From assembly GCA_039621445.1 (NCBI GenBank), contig CP154956.1:48217291-48281290 (forward strand): a stretch of DNA of 64,000 nt. Reading direction: 5' to 3'. The position numbers and the translations under genes are program-made. Position 1 is the stretch's first letter, and the number at the start of each line of letters is the position of its first letter. Positions 1 through 18,662 of this stretch are shown here, piece by piece. This DNA is from Euglena gracilis. Taxonomy: Eukaryota; Euglenida; Euglenophyceae; Euglenales. The notes under the pieces are model-generated. The model was given only the letters and a program-made list of their open reading frames with translations, ran no database searches and was not told the DNA's origin.

Positions 1-483
1 GGACCTGGCTGTCTGCTGGTTGCAGAAAAGACGCTTAAATCAGGTTGGCGAGTATTGGGACCCTGGCAGTTTCCCCGGCAGGATCCTGACACATTCTCAG
101 AAAGTTTCCCAGACAGGGAGGGGCCTATCATGACAGTGTCCCAGGAGGGGGGGGGGGGCTTCCCCGCCCACCGCCACGCGACATTGACAGCAAGCGACGC
201 GGGGCGGCCCCCACCAGGCGGACGGACCCCGTCCCCACCATAAAGGGCGGGCTGCTCCAGCGCCTCCTCCGCCCCGGCCCCGGAGGCACACAACCAGCCC
301 AGGGCGGCAAAGGAGGCGGGCACAGAGCCCCCCGGAAGCCCGGAGGCGGTGGGTGCGCCCCCGGCGTGCCCTCCGGCCCCCCGGCGACCCGAAACGGTCG
401 AACGACTGTAATTTGTGTGCGGCCAACCCGAGCGGTGGACGACTTCCGGGTGTCTTGCATGGGGAGGCGGAGGGGGGTGGGGG
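1..483. other. 3' flank of the ATP-grasp gene; no supported gene
   Basis: GC-rich sequence (G-run at 150-159, C-rich 200-380) downstream of the TGA at 484. Several frames are open only because stops are rare at this GC content, and none shows a motif. It may hold the end of another minus-strand gene running off the left edge. Confidence 0.4.
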
Positions 484-9142
<8,659 letters not shown>

Positions 9143-10879
9143 CTGTGGGGGAGGGAGAGGAGGCGAAAGTGGGCCATCCAAGAGGCAGGGATTTATTGAA
9201 TTGAATTCTGGTTCAAAGGTCTCCTCAGCGCCAATGTCTGAAATCATAGCTTCAAGCCAAGCCTACTCATATCCCCCCCCTGCCATTGTTCACTAAATGT
9301 TCATCTCCGTCCCCGGGGGGGTGTTACAATGGCCAATGTTCGTCTCCGACCGGGGGGGGGGGGTTGTGGGACAAAGGGGGGATCCAGATTGGCAAATAAA
9401 TAAATAGTTGATAAGGGTTTTGGCCATTTTGGGCTGCTTTTGGCCCTGTTTTTTTTTGGCTGCATCACTTTGGCACTTTTGGCCGCTTTAGCCCCCCCCC
9501 TTTTATCACTTATGGCTATTTTTTGGGCATTTAATTCAGATAATAGTTCTCATACGTGCGTTGTGTTCTAAATGAACGCACGGGGGGGGGGGTTGGGTCC
9601 ACCTAGCACCCTGTTGTGGTAAATATCACAACGATCAGTAGTGGCATAGTTTCAACTGAGGGTGTGAAATCTCAATACAAACCCTACTCTTTCAAAATAA
9701 CCACAATTTATCCATTTTCTCATTTTCTGATCATTGCAAAAAAAAACATGTGGCGGGCGTCAACAAAATTGGTTACTCAGAGGAGGCTCTGTGGAGCATC
9801 AGTGGAATTCAGGTAATCTGGCTGCGCGGAGGCTCCGTGGAGCCTCAGGTGACCAAAAGTCAAGATTCCATATTTCTCGGAGCCACAATTGACAGCAGTG
9901 GATCATTGTAGATCTTCATGATTCTTTTTAACTGCACATGCAAAATCGGCAAACCTTTTAAAAAAATTGAACACACTTGTACCAGTACCATCCCCATCAA
10001 TCGAACTCCTTTGGAAATATATTTGAAGGTCATCTTCTCACGCCGCTAACATCAGTGCAAACTTTGCCGAGGAAATCAACGATTTGATCGGCCAGGCACA
10101 TAAACTCGAAAAGTACTTTGCTCTTTTAGATGCTATTTTGAAAGAACAGGATGGGGATACCTATTGAAAGACAAGTGGCAAAGAAAATGTGGAGACATCG
10201 GGATTGCCACTGGCATCCCTGATTCTTGGGCTCTCAGGCATGCATGGCGCCGAGAAACATCCCTAAAGACGAGAGCACAGCAAGCCGGTGCACTGTGACC
10301 ACGAGAACAGCTCAGTATGGGTTGTGCGATGTGCAATGAGCATTGCAGTACAAATGTCCTTGCCGGGGCCCATTCTGGCCAAACCGAGCAACTCAGCGAG
10401 CGCATCTCAGCTCTGGGCACCCCACTGGGGTTCTCCGGTCCAAAACCCCTGGGGTGGGGAGGGGGCGACCCCGAGTCACGGATGGCGTGGTCGGGGCAGA
10501 CAAGGGGCGAACGGGGGCAGTGGCGGGCCTGCAGCGCCGGACAGGGGAGGGGACTCGGCAACCGGAGCGTGGCATCACGAAAGGAAGGGCAGGGGCCAGA
10601 CATGGGCAGGACAGCCTGCGCTTGGAGGGAGGGTCTGGGCCTGGGATTATGGCGCATGACGCAACGCATCCATTCCCTGTCCAAAAGGAGGTTGATGTCA
10701 GTGAAGGAGTGACATCAAGGAATGATGTCAATGATCTCTGCCGGGTCCCTGTCTCCTGGGTGCCTAATGAAAAGAAGAAGAAGAAACCTGAGTGCGAAAC
10801 GTCGAAAACACCAACCCATTAAGCAACCAAATCTCGAGCATTTTTGAGAGAATTTTTGCAGGGGAGAATTACGGCACAC

Positions 10880-11281
10880 CCCCCTATGTCCAACGACCGG
10901 TGATAACCTCTGTCCTCTGGCAAGGGGGGTTGTCATTGGACATAGGGTTGTAACCAAAAAGGGTGTCCTCCAATCGGGGGTTGGGGGTCGGTCACTGATC
11001 GTTGGACAAGGGGTATAATAAAAAGTTGGAGGGTATCCAGGTCCCCACCTCAAAAAATGGTCAGAGTTTTCCTTTTGGCGCTTTGCGCCAAAATTATTTT
11101 CAATTTCGACAATTTTTTTTAAAACCAAAAAGCACCAAAAAGGCATTTTGGCTGATTTTTGGCCAATGTCAAAAATGTTCGGCCCGATGTAAAGCGCCGG
11201 GCCAAAAATCTGGCCAAACATCTGAAAAGGCGTCCCCCAACCGGGGGGTGGCGTAGGATATAAGAGTCGTTGGACGTAGGG
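10880..11281. mobile_element. inverted-repeat element, termini CCCTAYGTCCAACGAC
   Basis: Left end CCCTATGTCCAACGAC and right end GTCGTTGGACGTAGGG match as inverted repeats over 16 bp with one mismatch. Inside are degenerate internal copies of the TIR word (GTTGGACAAGGGG), a TTTTGGCGCTTTGCGCCAAAA hairpin near 11080 and a second GCCCGATGTAAAGCGCCGGGC-like hairpin. No clear target duplication. Related GTCGTTGGACAAGGGG words occur at 13930 and 14185. Confidence 0.7.
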
Positions 11282-11330
11282 AGGAGGGTGGATGGAGGAT
11301 GCTTTGCAGAATGCTCAAGAGCAGCCTTCA

Positions 11331-11400
11331 ACAGACATGGACACATGTCTGTTACAGACATGGACACATGTCTGTTACAGACATGGACACATGTCTGTTG
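11331..11400. repeat. three tandem 23-bp units, each nearly palindromic
   Basis: ACAGACATGGACACATGTCTGTT repeated three times head to tail; each unit folds on itself (ACAGACATG / CATGTCTGT). Confidence 0.9.
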
Positions 11401-11571
11401 TTTGGGAAAAGGATGTGAACAAAGAAAATCGCCATCAATTGTCAGGAAAGAGAAATCTGCAACCATACGCTTCCTGCAGCCTGTCCTTTGTGCTTTGTGG
11501 GGGCCCGGGAGAGAATCAGGTCCGGGCTGAGCCACGCTGCAAAAAAAGCCCAGTGGGCAAACCTTACTCAC

Positions 11572-12669
11572 TCAGTAAGTAGGAGAGACAGCGCCGTAGC
11601 CTGGCAGAGCGTGGGGGACCTGGCCGTGGGGGTTGGACGTCTTCCGGGGGCACGGCGGGACGGCCACGGCAACTTGGGTTGTTGGGACAAGTAGAGAGGA
11701 GTGGGGGGTTGGCTTAGGCCAAACAGAACTTTTGCTGTCGGGCAGCTTTATGGCCTCAAACGGCCGAAAACAAAAGGAAAAGAAAAGTAGGCTGTCGGCC
11801 CTGTGTGCTGTTTGTGCATCACGCGCGCAGGAGGGGAGGGGGGGGTTCATGCATGCGCACGGAATCCTGCACAGGGCAGCACCCCGGACGACCGGCCCTG
11901 GCCTTTGTGAACCATTGAATTCCCAAGCTGACCATCTGACCCCAGCCGGTCAGGGGTCCCCGTCGCGCTGAGTTGAGTCGGGACTACCGCTCCTGCACCT
12001 TTCCAGCGATGACTGACCTAACCGTGTGATGCGGACAGAGGGCCAGTGTTGGAACTTGTGCCGGCCCACCCCTGCCCCTGTCCGGTTCGCCGGGGGACGC
12101 CCCCGTCCCACCCCGGCCGGGGGTAGGCGTTGTTCTGGGCGGCGGCCGCGGCGCCGTGGGCCCCGTACTGCGGGGCTGCGGGGGCCGTCCCGGAGACGGA
12201 GCTGTTGTGGAACCAGATGCTGATCCCCGGCAGGGGGCCGGTCCCGGGCCCCGGGGAAAGGTCGGCTACGGCTGGCTGGCCGCTACCGCTAAGTTGGTCC
12301 GTGGTAGTGGCCGCGGCTGGCCCCCCCCCCCACCATGTGACCCCTCCCACGGCACACCCACCGACACAGCAGACTTAAATCTTGAGGGTCAGGAGAGTGG
12401 AGCACACACGCTGTGGTCTTTCTCGAGACATGGAACGAAACCGGGTCCACCCCCTTCCCCCTTCAATGTCCTTCAACCCCACAGATCTCATACCTAACCA
12501 AACCCCAATCCAGACCCTAACTCCAATCCAGGCTCTTCGCCAAACGTAAACTCGACCCTTCCAAAACACTTGTCTCTCACTATAATCCAGGCTCGTCATA
12601 CGTGTCTTTCGCGTCCGTCTGAAGGCAGGTCTCCAGCAGGGCATTCCAGGCCGTGGCAAAATTTTCCAT
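11572..12669 (-). CDS. small Pro/Ala-rich protein, unknown function, three putative exons
   Basis: I do not recognise this protein. Exon 1 is 12669-12581: it starts at an ATG (MENFATAWNALLETCLQTD...) and ends at a good donor, TATA|GTGAGA. Exon 2 is about 12288-12070: it follows CAACTTAG, continues in phase, contains GISIWFHNSSVSGTAPAAPQ and an Ala/Gln/Pro-rich stretch, and ends at CAGGG|GTGGGC. Exon 3 is about 11672-11572, high in GC at third positions, ending PGYGAVSPTY and TGA. All three have the codon bias of the neighbouring genes. The pieces lie between the TRAF gene upstream and the ATP-grasp gene downstream. They could instead be 3' exons of the TRAF gene or 5' exons of the ATP-grasp gene. 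The ISIWFHN stretch faintly recalls an ABCA-type extracellular loop, too weak to assign. Confidence 0.4.
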
Positions 12670-12854
12670 ATTGAGCCACCAGAGCGAAAACGCCATAACA
12701 GGGCCAAGCCTCAGGCGTCTGTCACGTGTCAGATGGAAGCCGAATTGCTTTTGGGGCTTTCAGTTGGGTCAGGGGTTGGGGGGGGGGGTGGAAGGCTGGA
12801 TGAAACAACAGGGATCAGTGTGTTCTGTGCCCCCCCCCGGGCCCCTGGCCTCGA

Positions 12855-15800
12855 CGCTGTCCTGCTGGATGGCCTCCTTCAGGGAGTCCAGGCTGCAGAA
12901 GTTGGACCAGCCCCACGACAGCTCGTGGGGCGGGCGGCCCTGGGAGGTGTAGTGCATGTAGGAGTCCCGCTGCGTGATCTGCGACCCGGACAGGCCGCTT
13001 GCCATACAATTTTTTATCGACCCCCGGGGGGGGGGTCACTTCACTTTTCGAAAAAGCAGTCAGCAGGGTTTCCCTCTCATTCGTGGTGGGGACCACCATT
13101 TCTGATTTGTGATTATTCGTGATTATTCGTGATTATTCGTGATTATTCGTGGTTCCAAAAATCCGCCCAGTTTTCAGCTAAATGATGGACTGACTGCTGG
13201 GATGCCGGCAGGAAGCAGGGCGGTCCTTAAGCAAAAAAAAAACCCGTCCCGACACATTCAATGAAAAATCCATAGGGAAAAATGACCAAAAAAGTGGCCA
13301 TATTTTGGCAAAAAAAAAAACGGGTCGACTTCGGGGAAAAAAAGTTATTTCATCCTTGAATTGTCGTCCATCCACCTAAAACGTCAAAAAGTGTGTTTTT
13401 CGACTTTGAATTTTGGACCCCCGTTCAAATCCCTGGTCGCCCTTCGCCGGCCCTTGGTAAAAAGGGGCGGTCCTTAACGAAAAAACTTCCTGTCCCTTAT
13501 GGACCGCCCCAGCAGCAGGGCGTTGCTTAAGGACCCCGGGGGGGGGGGTTGAGCTCAGAGGCTGGGCTGGCTGGAAAAAGGCTGCCGATTTTTCGACCCA
13601 AAATTTGGGCTGGCCAGCCCAAATCTGACCCATGTTGCCCATTTTTTTGGCCCATTTTTTGCACCTCCGAAAGGCAAAAAAACGTTACCGTCCAGCCGCC
13701 CTCCGGGACCGCTGAAAAATAAAACACATCGATGGGGGGGGTCCCGGACTTGAAAAAGGCTGCTGGCTGGCTGGACCCCCCAGGGGGCCGGGGTCAAATT
13801 TTCTTAAGTAACGCCCTGCGTGGCAGGAAGAACAATGCTTTTAGGATTGGAAATGCCTCCCCCCCCCTGGGGGGTCGCTAAAATGGCCAATGCTCGTCTC
13901 CAACCGGAGGGGGGGGGGAGGGTGGTCGTTGGACAAGGGGGGGGGGTGGACCCCAAGTCGGAGGAAAATTGACCGAAGATGGGGGTATATAGCCATTTAG
14001 AACTGTTTTTGGCCATTCTTGCCGTTTCTTGACTATGGTTGGCATTTTTGGCCATTTTTTAGGCCATTTTGGTCATTTTTGACGGTTTTTGGCCAACTTT
14101 TAGCAATTTTGGCCGAACCAACAATGTATGCAAAAAGATCATCTCTGACTGGGAGGGAGTGGTCGTCAGACAAGGGAGCCCGGTCGTTGGACAAGGGAGG
14201 GGGGTACACAAAGTTGCCAACGTTATACCTATGCATCATCATGATCCATCACAAAAGCAGAAAGCAAAGTCGCTCGCAGCCAGTTGTTGTGCAACAGTGA
14301 AGCAGTCCTCAACCTCATCGTCAAAATCCGAAGAAGACATTTTCTAAAGAACAAATAAAACACAGTTCCGAATGCTAAATGACTACATTTGTATAAAAAA
14401 AAATTCCCAGGAAAAAAATCTCATTCGTGGTTATTTGTGATATTCGTGATTATTCGTGATTTTCGAAAAATCCGAAATTCGTGGTGATTCGTGATTATTC
14501 GTGATTATTCGTGCCACGAATCAAAGGGAATCCCTGCAGTCAGTCACTTTTTTCCAGGAAACCAGTCAGTCACTACCTCCCCCCCCCGGGGGGGGGGGGT
14601 CGGCCACTCTGGGATCCGAAAGAAATTTGACCAAAAACATGAAAAAAGGCTAAAAAAAATTCCGGCGCCTTCGGTGCCGGGTCACTTTAGTGGTTTTTTG
14701 CCGACCCCCCCCGGGGGGGAGGGGTGCGGGCCAAAAACCAGTCAGTCACTCCGAAAAAACCAGTCACCCCCGGGGGGGGGGGGTCGGCCAGTGCTTAAGC
14801 AATTGACTGCCGCTTGCCATCTTTCATTTGTGAACCCCCGCCGACGGGAGAGGACGTCTCAGAGCGCCGCCAGCCACCGCCCGCCAAGGGTCGGTCAAAA
14901 ATATTGGTCAGGAAAAAGACCTTTGGCCTCAAATAGGGATTTGGAGTTTGGCAGCGTTGGTCCCCAAGATTGGCATGGCTGGAATTGTCTGCGTTTACTT
15001 TAAGTTGTGGAGTTGGGGGTGCCCCGGGCAATCCCAGCCCGCCGTTTCTCACACACAACCGGCTTTGGGCAACCGCCTGGCCACGACGCTGCCGAGCTGC
15101 ACGGTGTAGTCCAGGTTGAACGGCCACGGCAGCTGCTCGTCGTAGTCGCCCTCGTGGAGGTGGACGAACAGCCCGACGTTGGGGCTGCTGCCGAGGTCCA
15201 CGCGCAGGGAGAAGCGGTAGCCGCCGGTCGGGTGGGTGTAGTGCTGCGGGCTCCAGAACAGGATCGGGCGGGGGGCGGCCACGGTTTGCGGCCAACTTGA
15301 GTCTCAAAAAAAAATGAGTCCAGGGAAGGGGGTGGCAAATGGCTGCGCTGGGCTGACGCACCGCCCCGATGTCGGCCCGGGACAAGAAGGACGGTTCCCA
15401 TAGAAGGGAGGGGCCCGCCGTGGCCGCCCCCGGCGGGATGTACATCTGGCCCTGCAGCCCGGACTGGTGCTTGAGGCTGGCCTCCTTCAGCTTCTGGTTC
15501 AGGTTGCCGATGGTCCACACACTGCGGCCATCGGCCTCCCCGCGCCACAGGCCCATCCCTGGCAGGGTGAGGGAGAGAATGGGGCAGTCCCCCGGGAACC
15601 TCAAGGGAAGGGGCAGTAAACCCCCCCCCCCACCTATAAGAAACCCCCCTCTATAAGAAACCCCCACCTATAAGAAACCCTTTGGGGATTTTTGGACCGA
15701 CGCCCACCTATAAGAAACCCCCACCTATAAGAAACCCCTGGGGAGCTTTGAACCCAACCACCTATAAGAAACCCCCCTATTTTCTTCGGCGCCGAAGGCG

Positions 15801-18662
15801 CCGAAGGAAATTCTTGACTGTTTTTGGCCACTTTTGGCCTTTTGTTGGCTCAAAAATTTTTCGGACATTGAAGCCCACCTATAAGAAACCCCCACCTATA
15901 AGAAACCCCTCGGGCCATTTTTTGGAAACCCACCTATAAGAAACGGGTTTCTTATAGGTGGGGGGGGGGGTTTACCCACCAGGCACCGGTATTCAGTGAG
16001 GAGGATCTTGTTGCTTCACCAGGAACAGTTATCAGTGGACATCAGAAGATCCTTGACATTAGCAGGAAAAATGATGTGTTTGGGCTTGACTCCAAGAACT
16101 TGATTCCAAATGAACAATCCCAAAAATTTCTTGATCAACTTTGGGTGGTTTCTGGGCTTTTGGTGAAGCTCACCCATTCTCATTCAAAAAATTGGCTTCG
16201 TCAGTGAATCAACACCCATCTTCACCAGTAATATTCCCTCGGCACCCAACACATACACGTGGGTCCCGCTGGGTTGCAGGAACCCCCAAAATTGCACCGT
16301 TTGGTTGAGAGCGGCTGTCGACAGGGTGGAAAGTGTTCCCCGCCCTGGGCCCGTACCAGCTCAGGTCGCGCTGGGCGGCCTCCAGGGCGGTGATCTTCTC
16401 CTCCGCCTCCGTCAGCTTCTTCTGCGCACGCGCCACGTCCTCCGTGAGCCGCTGCACCGCGCCGTCCCGCTCCTGCATCGCCACGCTCATCAGCTGCGGG
16501 CAGGGCTGGCCGGGCAGGCCGAGGGGTCTGGGCTCTCAGCTCCCTCCCAACCCCCTCCAGGACGAGGGGGTTGGGAGGGGGTGGGGACCTCCCGGCCCAC
16601 CAGCTGTTGGATGCCTGGGACTCCCGGCCCGCCCTGGCTTCAGGTGCACCACCAGCGTGGTGTTGACGTGCGCCTCCAGCTCCCCCTGCGGCACGCTGCG
16701 GCCACAGCCGATGACCGGGCACGTGGTCGGCGGTGGGGCAACCGCCTGGCCCCAAATGCCGGGGTTCCCTTTTTTAGGGAAAAAATCACACGTGACTTTG
16801 CTGCAGACGGCACGCTTTCCCTGCCTTCGCCTCACCACATGAAAATGTTCGTTGGACAATGATGAACATCTCAAAACCAGACCAGAACCCAACGTCCACC
16901 TGTGCAGACGACTGCTGTCATGTTCTTGATCCGCAACAGGCAATTTCTCCACAATGCACTTTTCAAACATCGGTGGGGGGCAACCTCTGGCAGTTGTCCC
17001 AATGGGATGCGCAGTGGGCAGGACCGCTGGGAGGAGGCTTTTGCTTGAGGACTCGGGGGGGGGGGGATCCACTACAAGAAAGAAGCCAGTAGCTAGATCC
17101 CCCTCCTCGGGGGGGGGGGATATAAAAAATTTATTCTGACGCTTCGCACCGAGGTGGAAATGAAGTTTAATGTGCCCTTTGGGTGATGCTATAAAACTCA
17201 AAAAATGGGCATGTTTGGCAGGTTTTGGGGGTTTAGAATTTTTTAGGGCCAAAAAAGTTCCGGCAATTTGTGCCGGTCACTGGGAAAAAAATTTGCTAGC
17301 AAGCCCTGCAAGCAGACCCCGGAGCCAGATTTGGACTAGCTGCAGCTGCAGGGTTACCGCAAAACCGTAAGCAGAAGCCTAGCTGGGAGTGCTGTTCTTT
17401 CTCTGCACGACGCAGCTTCTGGCCGCAGCTGCACTCGATCTCCGCGGCGGGGCAGACGGCGGTCTTGTGGGTGGCGACGGCGTTGACCTTGACGGCCATG
17501 GTGCAGAGGTCGCAGTAGATGAGGCGGTGCTCGCACTGCGGCTCGTGCTCCGGCATCAGCTCCCGCAGCGCAGTGTACGCGCAGCCGTCGTGGGGGGGGG
17601 GGCGGGCGGGGTTGTTTGGGTGTTGGGTGGGGGGGGGGAGGGGGGTTCAGGGATGCTGGGGAGGGTCTGCTGGTATGCGAGGCTCAGCTGGTCTTGAAAG
17701 GAAGGACAACCGCACAAAGGTTTGAGTGCAGGTCTGCTGCATCCTGGAAAAGAAACGCGTGGCCCTTTTGTTTCTGTTGTGTGTTTATTTGGGATTCCGA
17801 CAAACTCTCCTTTGATTCGATCTTAAAGCAGTGTGTGAAAAGCTGTCTTCGTCGGCCACACGGCCTGGACAGCAGCAGGGGGCCTTCGGGCACTGCGCCA
17901 CGTGCTCCTCCATCTCGGAGACATTGGCGAACGGGAACCGCACGTCACAGTTGCGGCCCTTGAACTCGCACAGCATCGCGGCCGGGCTGGCGCTTCGCGC
18001 GACCTCCAGTGCGGGGCATTGAGAAGCCGGCGAAAACAAACGGGGCCCGTGAAGTGATCCCCCGGCACATCCCAAGACGACTGGACACTGCCCGTGGACA
18101 TGGTGGGGAACACCACCGGTGAATCCCTGGCGGACGGAAAACTGCGGCAACCAGTCCTTCGGTTCCATCGGCAACTCTTGCGGATGTTGAGAGTGGACAC
18201 GGGAGTGGAATCTCTGCGTTTTACATTGGGCTTTGGTGCGGAGCCCAATGTAAAATTTTTGGAATCAAAGGTGTCAGAGTCCAGGGCTGCGATGGCTCGC
18301 AACGGGGGCCTGCCTGACCCCCAGAAGGGCCGGTCCGCCCTCCAGCTTCCCGTAGAGGTTCTCGATGATGCGCCCGGGGTTGGCGAACTCGCCGGGGCGG
18401 ATGGAGACCCCGCACTGGGGGCACGTCTTCCACCCCTCCAGGCAGGTGGGGCAGCAGATGTGCTGGCGGCACGCCCCGGCCCCACCTGCGGCGTGGCTCG
18501 GACTGGCCCAGCCCACTGGCCTGGGATAGGGGGGAGGCATGGGCCGCGGCGTGGGGGACACGGCGCCATCAGTGGCGTCTTAGGCACGCCGTTGCAGAGG
18601 CAGCACAGGAGGTCCTCGTCCACGGCCCGGAAGCGGTTGCGGGGGTACGTGTCCACCGTCAT
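12855..18662 (-). CDS. TRAF-type E3 ligase-like protein: RING, TRAF zinc fingers, coiled coil, MATH
   Basis: TRAF proteins are cytosolic adaptors and ubiquitin ligases that trimerise through a coiled coil and bind partners by the MATH domain. Exons: 18662-18560 (ATG; MTVDTYPRNRF..., first RING cysteines CCLCNG); 18485-18319. Joining these across a 74-nt GT-AG intron gives PCGAGACRQHICCPTC, then CPQC, so the RING is complete. About 17990-17862 (TRAF finger, CEFKGRNCDVRF...HVAQCPKAPC); about 17592-17396 (CEHRLIYCDLC...H...CPAAEIECSCG, two more fingers); about 16757-16640 (CPVIGCGRSVPQGELEAHV); about 16500-16325 (coiled coil, QKKLTEAEEKITALEAAQRD); about 15560-15440 (WRGEADGRSVWTIGNLNQKL); about 15285-15060 (FWSPQHYTHPTGGYRFSLRV, then LHEGDYDEQLPWPF, core MATH strands); about 12990-12855 (RDSYMHYTS...GWSNFCSLDSL, late MATH strands). 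The last intron carries a 1.8-kb nested transposon. The C-terminal end and stop are not settled. Confidence 0.85.
13064..14536. mobile_element. 1.47-kb hAT-like non-autonomous element nested in family F copy B
   Basis: Terminal inverted repeats of 23 bp (13064-13086 and 14514-14536) match at 20 positions; both begin CAGGG and end with ATTCGTGG. GCAGTCAG precedes it (13056-13063) and GCAGTCAG recurs at 14536-14543, sharing one base with the terminus: an 8-bp, or at least 7-bp, target duplication. Subterminal arrays of GATTATTCGTG at both ends are typical of transposase-binding sites. No transposase frame is visible. It contains further small elements. Confidence 0.85.
13516..13818. mobile_element. 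303-bp inverted-repeat element, third nesting level
   Basis: Begins CAGGGCGTTGCTTAAG and ends CTTAAGTAACGCCCTG (15 of 16 matching as inverted repeats) with adjacent G/C runs. Flanking 8-mers CCCAGCAG and CGTGGCAG match at 5 positions only, so the duplication is old or absent. Lies wholly inside the hAT-like element. Confidence 0.65.
15616..15975. mobile_element. array element of CTATAAGAAACCCC words with inverted ends
   Basis: About ten copies of CACCTATAAGAAACCC, with an inverted copy at the right end. The termini GTAAACCCCCCC and GGGGGGGTTTAC pair over about 30 bases including the first word. A CTTCGGCGCCGAAGGCGCCG palindrome lies in the middle. It is in a TRAF intron. No clear target duplication. 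Confidence 0.75.
16541..16581. other. strong intronic hairpin in the TRAF gene
   Basis: CTCCCAACCCCCTC (16545-16558) pairs with GAGGGGGTTGGGAG (16564-16577) across a short loop. It lies inside the intron between the CPVIGC finger exon and the coiled-coil exon. Introns of euglenids are known for pairing of this type; whether that applies here is an inference. Confidence 0.7.

Larger units (their letters stand above)
9143..11571. other. intergenic or 5' region; no supported gene
   Basis: Contains the G-run units at 9315-9365, AT-rich DNA at 9400-10200 and a GC-rich island at 10290-10700. Both strands of the island have open frames, but no frame looks protein-like. Also holds the element at 10880-11281 and a 23-bp tandem repeat. 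The promoter of the ATP-grasp gene is expected here if 9142 is near its 5' end. Confidence 0.5.
13003..14809. mobile_element. MITE family F, copy B, interrupted by a hAT-like element
   Basis: Left end CATACAATTTTTTATCGACC and right end TAAGCAATTGACTG; flanked by the perfect 8-bp repeat CCGCTTGC (12995-13002 and 14810-14817). About 330 bases belong to family F; the rest is the insertion at 13064-14536. It lies in the TRAF gene beside the exon for the late MATH strands, the upstream side of that exon being only a few bases away. Confidence 0.9.

Noticed and set aside
10133-10712. Overlapping frames of 110-180 codons in a GC-rich island
   Set aside because: Open on both strands in several frames, no motif, no clear acceptor or donor; GC content alone explains it. 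A real exon here cannot be excluded.
11331-11400. Repeat-bearing peptide (Met-Asp-Thr-Cys repeats)
   Set aside because: Three tandem DNA units read in any frame; no gene structure around it.
14807-15060. Family F copy B as a clean introner in the TRAF gene
   Set aside because: Joining the flanks at the CCGCTTGC repeat brings an in-frame TGA just upstream on the gene strand, so the element more likely landed in an existing intron next to the acceptor.
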